Positions 8,956 to 17,499 of a stretch of DNA of 64,000 nt are shown one piece after another. Positions within the stretch are counted from its first letter, which is position 1. Each line of letters starts with the position of its first letter. A model generated the notes under the pieces. That model was not told the origin of the DNA, ran no database searches, and saw only the letters and a list, made by a program, of their open reading frames with translations. The position numbers and the translations under genes are program-made. This stretch comes from Mesorhizobium loti (GTDB lineage Bacteria; Pseudomonadota; Alphaproteobacteria; Rhizobiales; Rhizobiaceae): positions 186,986-250,985 of the forward strand of contig NZ_QGGH01000001.1 of assembly GCF_003148495.1 (NCBI RefSeq), in the 5' to 3' direction.

Positions 8956-11900
8956 GCCGTCCTCTGCGCGCGGGACACCCCATCCAAGGCGCGCGCCGCG
9001 ATCTGCGACTGGCTTCTCGGTGCCTCCGGCTGGCCGGAAAGGACAAAGGTCTGATTGACGTTCATGGGCCGCTCGTTGTTGTCGCGAGAGCGGCCAGAGG
9101 TGGCGCCAGACGGACTATCGCTGTGCCGGCCTTCGTAGCGCATGCGTGGCCGCACGACGCCGCCGTCGGCATACCCGGCGTAACCACGGCGCATGCCTTC
9201 GACGACGTGGACGCCGCCGGCGCGCGCGACGTCATCCTGGCTCCAGACGACTTCGCCACGATGCACGATGCCGGCCGGATCCTTGCGGCCGCCGGCCCCG
9301 GTAAAGCCGCCGTCGTCGAACAGGCCCCACGATCCGGAGAGGATATCTGAGGTCGCAGCCGGCGAGATCGAGTTCATGAAGCCGAGAGCACCGGAGGAGC
9401 CACCGAACATGCCGGAGAGACCCTGGAACCAGCTTGAGCTGCTCGTCGCCGACGTCAGCTGCGACATGAGGCTCTGCCCCATCTTGCTGAACTGCGCGAT
9501 CAGGCCTTCCGAGGCGCCGCCGAGGCTGCTGATAGATCCGGTGGCCTGCTGCGCGGTCCCGGTGACCTTCTGCAAGGCAGTGTTGAACTTGTCGACATAT
9601 TGCGAGCCGGTGGTACCGAGGACGTCGGATTTACCGGCGCCCTTCGAAAGCGGGCCGCCGGTGAACCATGCCGACGCCGCATCGTTTGAGTTGCCATATT
9701 TTGAGAGAAGCTTGCCGAACTGCTGCTGGAAGATGGCATCCTGCGCCGCAGGATCCGACATGAACTGGCTTTTCGACATCGGGCTGCCGAAGGCTTGCGT
9801 CGACCACGACGGCAAATTGCTGTTCATGACCTGGTAGGCGCCGAGCGCCTGGTCGCCGTTCCTCAGCACCGGGCCGAGCGCCGAGTAACCGCCGCTGCCG
9901 GCGCTCTCAATCATCTTGATCGCGCTCGCGTAGGACGACATGCTGCCGGACAGCCCACCGCTGCCCCCGCCGAGCACGCTGGCGAACCCGCCAGACGGGG
10001 AGAAGATACCGCCCAGGCCGCCAGAGGTGGTTCCGAATGCTTGATCGATCCGGCTCTGGATCAGGGATTGCGCGGAGCCTCCGGTCCCAAATGCTTGATC
10101 GATACGCGACTGGATCATGCTCTGGTTGTCGTTCGCCGCACCACCACCAAAGCCGAGGATGTCGGACAGCGTGGTATCAGCCTTGAAGCTCGGGCTGCCA
10201 AGCTTTGAGAGGATATCGCTGAGGCCACCGCCAACACCACCGACACCGCCATTCACATTGACGACGGCCGCCTGGACCTGCATGGAGGCGACGGACTGCC
10301 CGCCTGTCCCGAACAGCTTGCTGAGGAATGACCCGCCGGAGGTGCCCTGCTGCTGCCCATTCTGAGATGATGAAGAGCCGTTGCCGCCGAACAGGCTGCC
10401 CAGCAACCCGCCGCCGCCGTTGGCCTGATCGCCGCCGAAAAGCGAATTGAAGATGCCGTCGAGGCCGCGATCGATCAACTTGTCGGCGATCTTTGCCAGT
10501 GCGTTCTTCGCGGCATCACCGAAGCTTTCCCAGAGCGATTTGCCCTGCTGCAGGCTCGACAGCATGTCGGTGGCAAAACCCTTGAAGGTATCCTTGGTCT
10601 CCTGCAGCGCCATGTTGTAGCGCATCATGTTGGCTTCGGCAGAGTTGAGATCGATCGGGAGACCAGCGCTTTGCAGGCGGGAGGCGATGGCTTGGTCGTC
10701 GGAGTTGCGCAGGATCTGCGAGCGCTCGAACAGCAGATCGGCCTGCAGCGAGGCCTTCGCTAGCGCAGCAGCCTGGTCGGACAGCGCCGCCGTGTTGGCG
10801 CGCATCGCGTTGGCTTCCTGGCCGTAGAGCGGAATGCCGAGTTTGCGGATGTCCTGTTCGGTCTTCAGTGCCGCGGCGGAACGCTGGCGGGCCAGCGTGT
10901 TCTCACCAACGGTGGCGACTTCGGCGCGCTGGGTCTCGAGGTCGATCTCCTGGCCGTGGATGGTGTCACGGGCTTCCTGCAGGGCCTTGAGCTTGCCGTA
11001 TTCCTCGGCCTTCTGCTTGATGCGCGCGATCTCGGCTTCGTCGACCTTCGTGTTGCTCTGCGCCGCCGCCTCCCTGACCTCCTGCTCGAGCTGGAAGGCC
11101 ATGCGCAGACCTTCGGTGGCAGCTGTGGTCTTGCCGATCAGGTCGACGTCGAGCTTCGCAGAAGCCAAGGTGTTGTCGAGCGAGCGTTTCCGCTGATCCT
11201 GTGCCTCGGTTAGCGCTATTTCCTTCTGGCGCTGCTGCTCGCGCTGCGCCGCGAAGGGATCATCACCAAACCGCTGGCTCATCACGGATTGGTCGCGGCC
11301 GGCCTGCTGGGTCCGATCGAAGTTGCCGATCGAGCCGCGATTGATGTCCTTGATCGCTTCCCCGGTGTTATGGAGCTGCGCGGCCGCCGCGGTCGCCGCC
11401 GCGACGATGGCAAGGATCTTGTCGGCTGTGGTCTGAAGTCCAGGGTTCTGAGCAACAACGCCAGAGATCGATTTTTCGAACGCGGCGTAATCGGGACGTC
11501 CCGCCTTGATCTGGCCATTCAGGATGCTGATGGCTTCGCCGAATTGGGCGAACTCCGGCTTCACGCCATAGAAGGTCTCACGGCCGCGACCAATCGTGAA
11601 CGGTGAGCCAAGTTCGTTCTGGACCGACTTATCAGCGGCCGCCGCAGCCTTCTGCAGATCGTCGGTCTTGCGGCGCGCATCGGATTCAGACGCGATGACC
11701 GACTTTTTGTAAAAATCGTCGGCCTTCAAACTGGCGTTGCCGTAGGCGGAAGCGAGATCGTCGACGGATTTGCGCTGGGCGTCGGTTGCATCCTTCAACG
11801 ATTTCGTCTGGGGAAGAAGCTTCGAGCCGAACTGGATGCCGGCGGCGACGACGGCGGTCAGGCCTATAGCAACCAGGTTGATGGGGCTGAACAGGCCGGT

Positions 11901-13508
11901 CAGACCGGCGAGCAGCGCTTTTGCACCACCGGCGGCGCCTTGCTCGCCGAGCGACATCTGCAACGCCATGCCGAGCTGCGTGCCCTGCTGCAACGCAATC
12001 GTCGGGATCGACTGCCCCATCATCGATGTGATCGCGATGTCCTGGAACTGGCTGGTCGCGTTCATGCCGGCGAATTTATTGGCGCCGCCCTGGCTATTCT
12101 GATTGGCGGCAAGCCTGCCGCGCGCCATCGCCTGAGCCTGGGCAAGTTCATCGGCAGAGATCGCGCCTTTGGCCGCCAGTGCCGAGTATTCCGCCAGTTC
12201 CGCATTGACGCGGTCTTGTACCGCCGCCAGCGGGTTGAGCTCAGCGCGCAGTGCGGCGACGCGCGACGCCATCTGGTCGGCCTCACGGCCGGCCTCTTCG
12301 AAGACTGAGGCGGATGCACGGGCTGAATTACCCCCGGAGCCGATCCCGAACGATGCGTTGAGATCGCTCTGGAACGTCGAGCCGATCTGTTCAGCCTTCA
12401 GTTTGGCGATGGTATCGAGGCGGTCCATTTCGGCCGTGAAGACCGATGCGGCATCTCGTGCCGATTTCGCGATCCCAGCGACGAGGCTGGCATCCAACTC
12501 GGTACCAAAAGCCTGCCCGGCTTGTTGAGCCTTGAGGCCTGCGATTTCTTCGATCTGTGCGAAATCGGCGGAAAAGACGGCCGCTGCGTCACGCGCGGAT
12601 TTCGCGGTGCCGGCTACAAGGGAGGCTTCGAGGTCGGCACCGAACGCTTGGCCAGCCTGCTGCGCCTTCTGGCGGGCAACCTCTTCCATTTGGGCGAAGT
12701 CGGCTTCAAAGACCGATGCCGAGGCTCGCGCTCCGGATGATGGCGCCGAGACGCCAAGCACCGAATTGAAGCTGCCCTGGTTCGCCGCCGCGATCTGCCT
12801 GCTGTTTTCGGCGGCCTGATCGGAGCGGGCGGCGGCGAGAAACTGCTTGTGCGCATTTGCGGCCGTGGCGGCCGCCGCAGCGGTCTGATCATACTTGAGC
12901 ACAAGATTTTCGAGCGCGGTTGCGTATCCGCCGGTGATCTGGGTACCGCTACGCTCCAGTTCGGCCAGATCGGCCAGTTCTGAATTCATCCGCTGACCAG
13001 CCGCATAGGTCTGGTCATATTTCTGCCGGATGGTCTCAAGGCGCTCCGCCTGCGCCGCCGCAGTTGCCGCCGCTTGCGCCATGGAGGCGGCCTGCCCCTC
13101 GATCTGGGCGTTCGCCTTGCCCACAGCGGCGGCCAGATGAACCTGCCCTTTCGCGGCGAGCTCTGAAACATCGGCGGTGAGACCGAGCTTCTGGTTCATG
13201 CCGACGAGCAGGCGGGTGGCGCCCTCGATGTCAGTCTTGCCACTGTCGAGCTGCCGCCCGATCTGGCGCAGACCTTGCTCGAAGCGCTCCTGGTTCTTGA
13301 ACCCGTCGATGTATTGGCGCGACAACTTGGCGAGAGTGTCGCCAGCTGAACTGATCTTGGTGTCGGTCTGCGAGATCGCGGCGCCAACCGCCTGGGCCGA
13401 CGCCGTCATCTCGCGGTCGGATACGATCTTCTGGTCAGCGCCGGTCTTGTATTTCGAGGCATCGATCTCGGCGGCGACGCGGAGGCTGCTCAACGCGATG
13501 TCGTTCAT
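8952..13508 (-). CDS. Tail tape measure protein with internal repeats and lytic transglycosylase-like domain
   Basis: 1518 residues, the longest gene, directly after the tail chaperones as expected. It is Ala/Gln-rich and largely alpha-helical, with three adjacent 45-residue repeats (SVFEADFAQ-type units). A hydrophobic stretch around residues 535-565 (LTGLFSPINLVAIGLTAVVA) is typical of tape measures that insert into membrane. Residues about 1190-1305 look like a muramidase/transglycosylase-type domain (MIESAGSGGYSA, ALGAYQVM, DAASAWFTGG), with a candidate catalytic Glu in IESAG. The protein sets tail length and is ejected ahead of DNA. This is the only virion candidate for glycan cleavage seen besides the C40 peptidase. 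Confidence 0.9.
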   Translation of the reverse strand: MNDIALSSLRVAAEIDASKYKTGADQKIVSDREMTASAQAVGAAISQTDTKISSAGDTLAKLSRQYIDGFKNQERFEQGLRQIGRQLDSGKTDIEGATRLLVGMNQKLGLTADVSELAAKGQVHLAAAVGKANAQIEGQAASMAQAAATAAAQAERLETIRQKYDQTYAAGQRMNSELADLAELERSGTQITGGYATALENLVLKYDQTAAAAATAANAHKQFLAAARSDQAAENSRQIAAANQGSFNSVLGVSAPSSGARASASVFEADFAQMEEVARQKAQQAGQAFGADLEASLVAGTAKSARDAAAVFSADFAQIEEIAGLKAQQAGQAFGTELDASLVAGIAKSARDAASVFTAEMDRLDTIAKLKAEQIGSTFQSDLNASFGIGSGGNSARASASVFEEAGREADQMASRVAALRAELNPLAAVQDRVNAELAEYSALAAKGAISADELAQAQAMARGRLAANQNSQGGANKFAGMNATSQFQDIAITSMMGQSIPTIALQQGTQLGMALQMSLGEQGAAGGAKALLAGLTGLFSPINLVAIGLTAVVAAGIQFGSKLLPQTKSLKDATDAQRKSVDDLASAYGNASLKADDFYKKSVIASESDARRKTDDLQKAAAAADKSVQNELGSPFTIGRGRETFYGVKPEFAQFGEAISILNGQIKAGRPDYAAFEKSISGVVAQNPGLQTTADKILAIVAAATAAAAQLHNTGEAIKDINRGSIGNFDRTQQAGRDQSVMSQRFGDDPFAAQREQQRQKEIALTEAQDQRKRSLDNTLASAKLDVDLIGKTTAATEGLRMAFQLEQEVREAAAQSNTKVDEAEIARIKQKAEEYGKLKALQEARDTIHGQEIDLETQRAEVATVGENTLARQRSAAALKTEQDIRKLGIPLYGQEANAMRANTAALSDQAAALAKASLQADLLFERSQILRNSDDQAIASRLQSAGLPIDLNSAEANMMRYNMALQETKDTFKGFATDMLSSLQQGKSLWESFGDAAKNALAKIADKLIDRGLDGIFNSLFGGDQANGGGGLLGSLFGGNGSSSSQNGQQQGTSGGSFLSKLFGTGGQSVASMQVQAAVVNVNGGVGGVGGGLSDILSKLGSPSFKADTTLSDILGFGGGAANDNQSMIQSRIDQAFGTGGSAQSLIQSRIDQAFGTTSGGLGGIFSPSGGFASVLGGGSGGLSGSMSSYASAIKMIESAGSGGYSALGPVLRNGDQALGAYQVMNSNLPSWSTQAFGSPMSKSQFMSDPAAQDAIFQQQFGKLLSKYGNSNDAASAWFTGGPLSKGAGKSDVLGTTGSQYVDKFNTALQKVTGTAQQATGSISSLGGASEGLIAQFSKMGQSLMSQLTSATSSSSWFQGLSGMFGGSSGALGFMNSISPAATSDILSGSWGLFDDGGFTGAGGRKDPAGIVHRGEVVWSQDDVARAGGVHVVEGMRRGYAGYADGGVVRPRMRYEGRHSDSPSGATSGRSRDNNERPMNVNQTFVLSGQPEAPRSQSQIAARALDGVSRAQRTA
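12312..12716 (-). repeat. Three tandem 135-bp in-frame repeats in the tape measure gene
   Basis: Units at 12716-12582, 12581-12447 and 12446-12312 each encode 45 residues, beginning SVFEADFAQ, AVFSADFAQ and SVFTAEMDR. The first two are nearly identical (for example LKAQQAGQAFG / QKAQQAGQAFG and ASLVAG-AKSARDAA). The third has diverged, and a partial fourth (ASASVFEEA) follows. Such expansions fit a tape measure whose length sets tail length. Confidence 0.85.
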
Positions 13509-14298
13509 GTCGCAGCCTCCTTCCTTTTTTCAGCGAGATGGATCAGCCATTCGTCGTCTATTGCGGAAACGAAGGCGACGAAGCGATCGAAGGCTTCACC
13601 CTCGATGCAGTAGCGGCGGGCGTAGGCGTCGAAGGCGAGGAAGCTGATCGGGGTTTCGCCGCCGCCTTCGGTGTATTGCCGGTCGTAGCGAAGGGTCTGC
13701 CAGGCGCGACGGTAGAAATCGTGCCAGGTCTCGTATCTGGCTTCATCCGGCCTGGTCGGAAGCGATTCCGTTGGTACCTCGTCCGGGTACTCCCGGTTGA
13801 GGTCAGCCAGCCATTCGTGATGGCCTCTCCGCTCCAGGTCGTAGCGGAAGGCCGCCTTCAGTTTCCCGAGGCGGTTTCCTCGAACTGGACCTGACGCTTG
13901 CCGACGACGCCGGCGCACCAACGCACCATGGCGCGGACTGCGCGATGTTCTTCCGCCATGAGGACGGAACCGACGATCTCAGGAGAATAGGGGACGTCGA
14001 GGCCACGCCAGCCCAGCAGCAGATGCTCGACGGCAAGCTTGCCTTCGGCTTTGGCCTGCGCATCGGCGGGGATGGTGCCGCTCGGGAACGCCTGGCGAAG
14101 CTTCTCCAGCTCCACCTGGTAGGCGGCGGCGTACGGCGGGTAATTGATGGAGCGCGTCAGGAACGCGAGGCCGGGCAACGGGACCTGCTCGTAGGGCTTG
14201 TCCGGGTTGAGACCGGGCCATTCCTTCGGCTCGATCCAGTCGCCTTCCCGTTCCTTGACGAGGTCGGCGGCCAAGCTGGCCAGTTTGATGATGCTCAT
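13505..14298 (-). CDS. Tail assembly chaperone GT-like fusion made by -1 ribosomal frameshift
   Basis: The -1 frame is open from upstream of the G stop to 13505, where it overlaps the tape measure start by ATGA. Slippage at the heptamer joins 146 G residues to 118 T residues (LKAAFRYDLERR onward), giving a 264-residue product. The T portion is charged and has FYRRAWQTLRYD and LAFDAYARRYC segments. An independent start for this frame at 13921 exists, but it would begin inside G with an Arg-rich artefactual leader, so frameshifting is the better explanation. In lambda the GT fusion recruits the tail tube protein to the tape measure scaffold. Confidence 0.7.
13858..14298 (-). CDS. Tail assembly chaperone G-like protein (zero frame)
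   Basis: 146 residues starting MSIIKLASLAADL, between the tail tube and tape measure genes, the fixed position of G-type tail chaperones. The start at 14298 is preceded by AAAGGA seven bases upstream; the longer open frame has no such site. The mRNA ends with a slippery heptamer immediately before the stop, so part of translation should continue into the downstream frame. G proteins coat the tape measure protein during tail assembly. The family assignment rests on position, size and frameshift signal rather than on a strong motif. Confidence 0.72.
   Translation of the reverse strand: MSIIKLASLAADLVKEREGDWIEPKEWPGLNPDKPYEQVPLPGLAFLTRSINYPPYAAAYQVELEKLRQAFPSGTIPADAQAKAEGKLAVEHLLLGWRGLDVPYSPEIVGSVLMAEEHRAVRAMVRWCAGVVGKRQVQFEETASGN
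13861..13867 (-). promoter_or_regulatory. Programmed -1 frameshift heptamer GGGAAAC
   Basis: In the zero frame the codons read tcG GGA AAC TGA, an exact X XXY YYZ slippery site placed directly before the stop. After slippage the codons are GGG AAA CTG. A short GCGG-CCTT-CCGC hairpin begins about 6 bases downstream. This is the classical arrangement of tail chaperone frameshift sites. Confidence 0.78.
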
Positions 14299-14305
14299 GT
14301 CGGTA

Positions 14306-14352
14306 TCCTTTGTCGGGAGGTGTGGCGGCGGGCCCGACAAAAACCCGCCGCC
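14306..14352 (-). promoter_or_regulatory. Two mutually exclusive hairpins before the tail chaperone gene
   Basis: On the minus strand GGCGGCGGG (14352-14344) can pair with CCCGCCGCC (14332-14324). Alternatively TTTGTCGGG (14341-14333) can pair with CCCGACAAA (14317-14309). The two 9-bp stems interleave and cannot both form. The second stem covers the first bases of the AAAGGA ribosome binding site (14311-14306) of the chaperone gene. The 96-bp gap between the tail tube and chaperone genes is otherwise empty. Possible roles are attenuation after the highly expressed tube gene or RBS masking. Confidence 0.5.
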
Positions 14353-14394
14353 TTTGCGCGCAAGCTATGTCCCGTTGTCGGACGGGATTCAGTC

Positions 14395-15864
14395 TCAGGC
14401 CTCAAAATATTCCAGGCGATCGAGCAGAATTGTCGCGTTCGTCAACGTGTCGATCGACGCCATGCTTGTGAGAGGCAATTTCGTATCGGTGTTCTTCGCC
14501 GTCGCGTTGGCCTGCCCGTCGGTGTAGGTGAGACGCGGCGCCGCAAACACCATCGCCTGGCTGTTCTTGGCGGTGCGGATGTTGATGTTGGTTGCCGTCC
14601 CGGCGAAGAGCTTCGCCAGCAATGCGTTGGAGCCGAAATAGGTGCCCATGGTGACGGTGACGTCGACGGAGCCCTTTCCGATGTCCTCGGCGCCGACAAG
14701 ACCGTCGGACCGGATGCCACCGATCATGCGCAAATTGTTCTTGATGGTGATGACGGACGATTCGATGAAGTTCGGACCACCGACCGGCGTCCCGTTCTCC
14801 GCGATGCGGCCGACATTGACCGCCGCCGACATGATCGCATTGGTTGTCGCCGCATCGGGGGAGGCATCCAGCGAGGTGGTATCCTGGGTGCCGGTCATGC
14901 CGGCGAAGGTCATCGTCCAGGTGGTGACCTGCTCCTTGACGAAGTTGAAGACGCCCTGATCGACCACCATGCCGCGCTGCGCGATGTAGGTTGGAACCGT
15001 CTGGTCCATGAAACCGCGTTCCAGCGTGTTACCCAGCGTGAGAAGACCGTTCTTCAGCTGGTCGCCGAACCAGACCTTGATCGTCTTCGAGGTGCCCGCA
15101 TCGGTCGTCCAGCCCGTCGGCAGATTGTCGAGGGTGATCGCATGCGCGGCGATCGCCGTGATGCGAGCCCAACCATTGCAGACCGCTGTGGCGAACTTGT
15201 CGATCGTTGCGGTGCCGCCAAGCTTCAGCCATCCGCCGACGTTGAGGCCGAGCGTGGTGAAGTCGAGCGATGCCGACGTCAGGCTGCTGGCGGCCGCGGC
15301 GATATCGCCAGAGGCGCCCTGGAAGCCAACCACCTTCATGCGTGCTGCCGCTGGCGGGGCGGCTTCATCGGTGATGCCCGAGCCGACAAATGCGGGAACC
15401 GTCGCGGACCCGGTCGTGCACTTGAAGACGCCATTGTTGCCGGCGACGCCAAAATCGCTGAACCGCACCAGTTGGCCGGCAACGAAGGCATCGCCAGTCG
15501 TGACGGTGGCCACGGTGCCCGAAGTGGCGAGCCCGGTGATGACACTATCAGCGGTGCCGTCGTTGTCACGGAACGGCGTGTTGTCCCAGGTGCTGCAGAA
15601 CAACGATTCCAGCCAGTCCGAGAACGGCGAGCCATTCGGTGGCCAGGAAAGCTCACCGTTGATCGGACCGTCGTTCATCTCGTTGACCTTGATCGGATCC
15701 GAATTCATGCGGTCCGACCGGATCTCCTCAGAATTGACGAAGGCCGGCGCGAAGCGAAGCGTCTCGCCCTTGAGGCGCACGGTGCGCATCCGGGGTGTAT
15801 TTGGTGTCGTTCCGAGCGTGACCTCGCGGACCGAGGACACGCGAACTCTGTTTGCGTCCGACAT
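14395..15864 (-). CDS. Major tail tube protein
   Basis: 489 residues, starting MSDANRVRVSSVREVTLGTT (15864) rather than at an ATG six codons upstream. It has the layout of the large alphaproteobacterial phage tail tube proteins (Phage_tube_2-like): an N-terminal RKTVRLKGETL-like strand, long beta-rich central part, and a C-terminal TMGTYFGSNALLAKLFAG region. It lies upstream of the G/GT chaperones and downstream of the tail terminator, as expected. About 490 residues is long for a tube protein and suggests extra Ig-like or decoration domains in the middle (GDAFVAGQLVRF, GWLKLGGTAT). Confidence 0.75.
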   Translation of the reverse strand: MSDANRVRVSSVREVTLGTTPNTPRMRTVRLKGETLRFAPAFVNSEEIRSDRMNSDPIKVNEMNDGPINGELSWPPNGSPFSDWLESLFCSTWDNTPFRDNDGTADSVITGLATSGTVATVTTGDAFVAGQLVRFSDFGVAGNNGVFKCTTGSATVPAFVGSGITDEAAPPAAARMKVVGFQGASGDIAAAASSLTSASLDFTTLGLNVGGWLKLGGTATIDKFATAVCNGWARITAIAAHAITLDNLPTGWTTDAGTSKTIKVWFGDQLKNGLLTLGNTLERGFMDQTVPTYIAQRGMVVDQGVFNFVKEQVTTWTMTFAGMTGTQDTTSLDASPDAATTNAIMSAAVNVGRIAENGTPVGGPNFIESSVITIKNNLRMIGGIRSDGLVGAEDIGKGSVDVTVTMGTYFGSNALLAKLFAGTATNINIRTAKNSQAMVFAAPRLTYTDGQANATAKNTDTKLPLTSMASIDTLTNATILLDRLEYFEA

Positions 15865-15950
15865 GACATTTCTCCATGGCAAAGAGCGCCGCGGTCAGGC
15901 CGGGCGGTGGTTGATCGGTTGCGTGGATGGTCGAGACGCGGCAGCGTTTC

Positions 15951-15966
15951 TCGGCTATATTGCCGA
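15951..15966 (+). promoter_or_regulatory. Candidate promoter -10 within a palindrome, upstream of the moron gene
   Basis: TCGGCTATATTGCCGA has 5-bp arms (TCGGC/GCCGA) around TATATT, which matches a -10 hexamer in five of six positions and lies about 36 bases before the rightward start codon. No good -35 box was found. The arrangement would allow a dimeric regulator to cover the -10 box. Confidence 0.4.
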
Positions 15967-15996
15967 TCCAGAGACCGACAATTCAGGACTAAGACG

Positions 15997-16281
15997 ATGT
16001 GCTACGGGTGCTATAAAGAAGCGGGCGAGCCGAAGATTTTCTCTGGCTTAGTCATGGTCGCCGCTGCCATGGCCAAAGAGATCGACAACTACGGCGCTTT
16101 TCACATCGTGGTCGACGACATGAACATCGAAGATCATCATCTCGAATATTGTATCGAGCACGCCGAAGCGACCGAAGCCGAGATCGAGTTTGGCCGGCTA
16201 ATGCTGACCATGGACGAAGATGCCAGAATGTCGGCGCTGGCTTTGGCGGATGGTATGTGGTCGATGAGCCTGAAGGTTTAG
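15997..16281 (+). CDS. Small rightward moron protein inside the leftward tail operon
   Basis: 94 residues, preceded by AGGA nine bases upstream of the ATG. It starts MCYGCYKEAG (a C-x-x-C pair) and is acidic overall (DDMNIEDHHLEYCIEHAEATE). The family is not recognised. It is the only rightward gene between 508 and 47483, has its own candidate promoter, and its 3' end overlaps the next leftward gene by 4 bp. These are the marks of a moron expressed from the prophage independently of late transcription, so a lysogenic-conversion or exclusion role is plausible but unproven. Confidence 0.7.
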   Translation: MCYGCYKEAGEPKIFSGLVMVAAAMAKEIDNYGAFHIVVDDMNIEDHHLEYCIEHAEATEAEIEFGRLMLTMDEDARMSALALADGMWSMSLKV

Positions 16282-16472
16282 GCTTGCTCGGCTGGCATTT
16301 CGGCCTGCTTGGATTTCGCAGACTTCGGCGCTGACGGCGCCTGCAGGAAGCCGCGTTCGGTGAGACCGCCCACGGGATGCGGCGAGAGATCGGTGTCGTC
16401 GGGGATCTCGTCGCCGGCCTTGAAGCGCTGGACCCGCGTGTTGAACGCTTTCAGAACCTTGAGCATGGTCAT
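16278..16472 (-). CDS. Small conserved-position head-tail region protein
   Basis: 64 residues, starting MTMLKVLKAFNTRVQRF, with ATGA overlap with the tail terminator gene. It has a basic N-terminal half (KAGDEIPDD turn) and an Ala/Lys tail (KSAKSKQAEMPAEQA). The function is unknown. Its position between the tail terminator and tail tube suggests a small structural or assembly protein. Confidence 0.6.
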   Translation of the reverse strand: MTMLKVLKAFNTRVQRFKAGDEIPDDTDLSPHPVGGLTERGFLQAPSAPKSAKSKQAEMPAEQA

Positions 16473-16879
16473 TCGTCCCTTTGCCAGTTGATGGTTGCGG
16501 TCATGGCGTAGTAGTTCGCCTTGTATTTTCCGGCTTCACCGGCACCGAGCGAAGCCTCACGGAAGATCACCGTTCCGATCTCCATGCCCCGGAAGAGATC
16601 GATCAGCTGTCCGGCGAGCTCACGCGCCTTCCGGGTGCCGATGTTGTTCCTGGTCATGACGTTCAGGTAGAGCTGGCCAACCTCGCGCCATAGGTTTGCG
16701 GAACGCGTCTCCGCACCGATCGACGCCTGATCGAAGAAATCGCCGAAGATCTCGACGAAGACGAAATGGGCGGGATCGTCGGGGAGATCGTCGGGCATGT
16801 TCTCGAAGATCAGCGGCGTCGTCGTCCATTGAGCGGTGAGATACTGCTCGATGGTGTCGTAGGTGGTGAGGCTGGACAT
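16469..16879 (-). CDS. Tail terminator-like protein (DUF4128-type)
   Basis: 136 residues. The TIEQYLTAQW opening, the FVFVEIFGD strand and the REVGQLYLNVMTR strand followed by an amphipathic helix (RELAGQLIDLFRG) fit the phage tail terminator fold (gpU/DUF4128). It sits between the HK97 gp10-like gene and the tube protein, its canonical place. It would cap the finished tail tube for head joining. Confidence 0.72.
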   Translation of the reverse strand: MSSLTTYDTIEQYLTAQWTTTPLIFENMPDDLPDDPAHFVFVEIFGDFFDQASIGAETRSANLWREVGQLYLNVMTRNNIGTRKARELAGQLIDLFRGMEIGTVIFREASLGAGEAGKYKANYYAMTATINWQRDE

Positions 16880-17499
16880 CAGAGCGCGTTGATCACGAGG
16901 GCTGGATAGGTCAGCGCGGTACCAGCGGCACGGCGTTTGGTCGTCCGCTTGAGGCGGTACGGCGCCAGCGGAGATATGCCGCCGGGCACCTCCACATACT
17001 TCATCTCGATCTTGAATGCGGCGCCGAAACGCGCGCTGAGAGCGTTCTTGGCGGCATCGAAATGACGTCTCCCCGGGCCGTTGTAGCCGGTTTCGATCTT
17101 GCGAGTGGATGGGTAGGGGTTGAAGATGATGACCTCCGCATCCGGCCGCAGCTTCGAAAAATCCGTCGCCACTGTGCGCCCGCCGACGATGACCATGAAT
17201 GACCCCGCATACCTTCCGGTCCGACGCGGGCTGCGCTTCACCAACTCGGCCTTGGCCGCGTTGATCACCAGAGGCCAGTTCGAAAACACGTAGAGGATGG
17301 AGCCCGGGACCTGGACCGTCTCTTCGGCCGCTCCTTCAACGCTGTTGACGAAGCGCGTGTACTGCGGCGATGCACCCGCTGCAATGGCTTTGGCGAGCTC
17401 GGCGCGCGCAAACTTGGCCAGCGCCGCACTGATCGCGGCTGGCTCCATGCCGGCCGTGGCAAGCTTCAGGTCGCGTTCGAAGGTGTCGAAGCGGGCCAT
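16879..17499 (-). CDS. HK97 gp10-like head-tail joining protein
   Basis: 206 residues, starting MARFDTFERDLKLATAG (17499) in a TGATG overlap with the previous gene. SPRRTGRYAGSF matches the RTGxLxxS signature of HK97 gp10 proteins. The protein is basic and carries an AAKAELVKRSPRRTG helix-turn. It is likely a neck or tail-completion component acting next to the tail terminator encoded immediately downstream. Confidence 0.68.
   Translation of the reverse strand: MARFDTFERDLKLATAGMEPAAISAALAKFARAELAKAIAAGASPQYTRFVNSVEGAAEETVQVPGSILYVFSNWPLVINAAKAELVKRSPRRTGRYAGSFMVIVGGRTVATDFSKLRPDAEVIIFNPYPSTRKIETGYNGPGRRHFDAAKNALSARFGAAFKIEMKYVEVPGGISPLAPYRLKRTTKRRAAGTALTYPALVINAL

Noticed and set aside
13945..16281. 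A 778-codon open frame on the plus strand over the tail tube gene
   Set aside because: Most of it is the antisense of the tube and chaperone genes with Arg/Asp/Gly-rich composition; only its last 94 codons (15997-16281) have a start, ribosome binding site and protein-like sequence.
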